Shown here: piece by piece, positions 62,261 through 64,000 of the stretch
Position numbering within the stretch: position 1 is the stretch's first letter
Layout of the letters: each line of letters opens with the position of its first letter
Source: Paguma larvata
Lineage: Eukaryota; Chordata; Mammalia; Carnivora; Viverridae
DNA length: 64,000 bases
Direction of reading: 5' to 3'
NCBI GenBank assembly: GCA_030068075.1
Contig: CM057825.1
Location: 125,076,739 to 125,140,738 of the forward strand
The notes under the pieces: generated by a model
Database searches by the model: none
The model's input: only the letters and a program-made list of their open reading frames with translations
Told to the model about the DNA's origin: nothing
Program-made: the position numbers and the translations under genes

Positions 62261-62345
62261 TCACTCAGAAATGGGGCAGATTCATTAAAAGAATGGCCAG
62301 ACGGCTTCCTCTTTGGTTGCTTGTTTGCCTACAGTTAATGAATGA
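62178..62345. repeat. Imperfect tandem duplication, about 102-bp period
   Basis: TTAATTAAGGCTGGCAGGAC, GGCTTCCTGAGTGG (62181-62214) resembles TTCATTAAAAGAATGGCCAG, ACGGCTTCCTCTTTGG (62281-62316); GGCTTCCT is offset by 102 bases. TTTGCAGAGTTCAG (62223-62236) resembles TTTGCCTACAGTTAA (62325-62339). Origin unknown. Confidence 0.4.
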
Positions 62346-63089
62346 ATAAATAACATGCCTATGCATTACCAACTTTTGAGTGGGAATAATTGCTGGGCTC
62401 CCTTGTTTGCTTGGAATAACGTTCTTTGCATTTGGAGCGCCTTCTGCCTCGGTCACTGCAGTATTTCCCCGTCAGGCATCCTCCAGGGGCTGTGTTCACC
62501 TCTGGCTCACCTTGGAGAGAAGCAATCACTCTTCTGGTCCTCCGGGGTCTCATTCAGTGCGCAGAGAATGCTCATTTGTGGAAGGAGACCCTGGGACCCT
62601 AAGAAGTAAATGAGACTGGTAGGCCCATTAATTCTCTGAGTACACCCTGGGGGCACCTGGGGCATTAAAGTGTAATTACTACTAAGAAAGTCTAAATTCC
62701 TATGTACTTTGCCAAAAAAGCATCTTACAGACAAGGAAGGACTCAGTTGTGCCCTGTCCTGAACATGTGTTGAACTCTGGCCACAGGAAGCCTAGAGGGC
62801 CGCCATGCTGACTCTTGGCTGGTAAAAGGAACGAGTGACCCTTAAGACTTTCTTATTCGCCTCTCCATCATGAGCAATCGTTTGCCACGTGCCTGTGCTG
62901 GGCATAATTAAAGATGACTGGATCCCTCCTCTCTGTCCCGGATCAGTACGATCGCTGCCCAGAAGGTCTCCCAGCCTCTTTCATCACCTTTGCCAGTTAT
63001 GTTCACTCCATGGTTGCACAGCAGTCTTTTGAAAACACAGATATCATCGCAACACTTCCCTGCCAAGAATCCAAGCATTCCCCATGGAG
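62346..63089. other. Non-repeat stretch, no gene recognised
   Basis: Frames on both strands at 62355-62734 and 62914-63120 without domain. Nothing else supported. Confidence 0.35.
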
Positions 63090-63310
63090 TAGAGGACTCA
63101 GTACGAAGTCTTTCGCATGACCCACAGGGCCTTCCACGGGCAATCTGTCCCTTGCTGCTTCTTCAGCTTCGTTTCTGCCTACACTCTGTCCCACGTGATC
63201 ATCCACCCTCGTGACACTCCGTGCGGTTCCCTGGATACATGACGCGTTCCCCACCTCTGGGCCTCTGCCTACTCATTTTTCTCCACCTCTTCCCTGTGAC
63301 CACTGCACGT
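63090..63310 (+). repeat. L2 fragment
   Basis: CGAAGTCTTTCGCATGACCC, ACAGGGCCTTCCACGGGCAA, GCCTACACTCTGTCCCACGT, CTCCGTGCGGTTCCCTGGAT and CACCTCTGGGCCTCTGCCTA follow the L2 block before the 3' end. Confidence 0.7.
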
Positions 63311-63515
63311 TCTCCGAGATGCTAAATCAGAGAATACCAGCGCAAATCCCTAGAGCGGACAGCCAGGTTATATAACTTTGTGATGGGGGCCAAGAATGAT
63401 GTAACTGGAAGTGGTGGGCTTCTGACAAACCGGAGGGCCTGCCATCTCTAAAAAGAGCAGCCGCCACTCAGCAGCACTGCCACAAGGGGATGTGAACCCA
63501 GATGTGCTATTTTTA

Positions 63516-63688
63516 TTTTTTTGTTGGGGGGGGGAGCAGAGAGGAGAAGGGAGAGAGAGAATCCCAAACAGTCTCCACACTATCAGCACAGACCCTAGCA
63601 TGGGCCTCGATCTCATGAACCCTGAGATCATGACCGGAGCTGAAATCAAGGGTCAGAAGCTCACATGCTAAGCCGCCCAGGGGCCCTG
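63516..63688 (-). mobile_element. tRNA-derived SINE, shortened, minus orientation
   Basis: GAATCCCAAACAGTCTCCAC, CTATCAGCACAGACCCTAGC, GAGATCATGACCGGAGCTGA and GCTAAGCCGCCCAGGGGCCC read as complement. Target duplication AGATGTGCTATTTTTA (63500-63515) and AGATCCACTGTTTTTA (63689-63704), 12 of 16 identical: an older copy. A 10-G run lies at about 63524-63533. Confidence 0.92.
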
Positions 63689-63704
63689 AGATCCACTGTT
63701 TTTA

Positions 63705-64000
63705 AAGAGAAGTTGGAAATCTGAATTTCTATTTGAAATCTTCCAAGTTTTAAATGTGGCAAACATTCTTTTTAATTTAATTTTTTAAATGTTGGGGCCA
63801 ACCAAAGTGGGTCTGGGCTCTTAGGGCAGGTCACAGCTACTAATTTTTGACTTCTACCCAAAACAGACTCTTCCTTGTCCTGGAAAGGTTGGTAACATGA
63901 CACCTTCTCAGTGAGGTCAGTCCCCCTTCGTGTGTGCCTTTATAGCCTGCAGGTTGGCTGAGAGCCTCAGTCTCCCTAAGTTAGCACAGAACGTGGCAGG
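63705..64000. other. Non-repeat stretch at window end
   Basis: AT-rich to 63795, then mixed. TTCTTTTTAATTTAATTTTT at about 63769 is tail-like. No gene recognised. Confidence 0.35.

Overview
This window is mammalian nuclear DNA from a carnivore, most likely a cat-lineage (feliform) species. The clearest clue is a set of 16 tRNA-derived SINEs. In sense orientation each starts GGGGCGCCTGGGTGGCTCAG, carries a polymerase III B-box-like block near GAGTTCGAGCCCC, a segment reading GCTGACAGCTCAGAGCCTGG, a pyrimidine-rich tract, and an A-rich AATAAA tail. I know this as the felid SINEC_Fc type; the canid SINEC_Cf consensus differs. I see no protein-coding gene, rRNA gene or functional tRNA gene. The long open frames are either inside repeats or have no recognisable protein content. 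The window therefore looks intergenic or deep-intronic.

Layout. 0-7.7 kb: a SINE, an MLT1-type LTR, MIR and L2 fragments, MER5 elements and one candidate regulatory block (3640-4110). 7.7-10.5 kb: a nested composite in which an L1 3' end is split by a SINE and by a Tigger1-like DNA transposon, itself split by another SINE with an exact 15-bp target duplication. 10.5-22.4 kb: MIR and L2 fragments, a compound GATA/GACA satellite, an old L1 piece, and C-rich tracts with G-quadruplex potential on the minus strand. 22.4-34.3 kb: one SINE at each edge and none between, with two L1 ORF2/3' segments. 34-46 kb: MLT1-type LTRs, MER5, a second Tigger-like element, several SINEs, and an L2 split by an MLT1 LTR. 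46-54 kb: L2 and L1 pieces, GT/CA microsatellites and a SINE inside a MIR. 54-64 kb: two or more non-repeat AT-rich blocks, a minus-strand L1 split by an MLT1 LTR, two SINEs stacked at one target, and an unexplained protein-like open frame on the minus strand (61865-62260).

How it fits together. Insertion order can be read from the nesting: MIR and L2 oldest, then MLT1 and MER5, then L1 and Tigger, then SINEs. Eight stretches free of recognisable repeats contain homeodomain, POU and similar AT-rich motifs; they are candidate conserved enhancers, but that is inference without alignments. Repeat names come from remembered consensus features, so subfamily calls are tentative and most repeat edges are accurate only to about 10-30 bases. 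I found no convincing new biological system. The items most worth checking are the minus-strand open frame near 62 kb, the internally deleted Tigger, and the candidate enhancer blocks.
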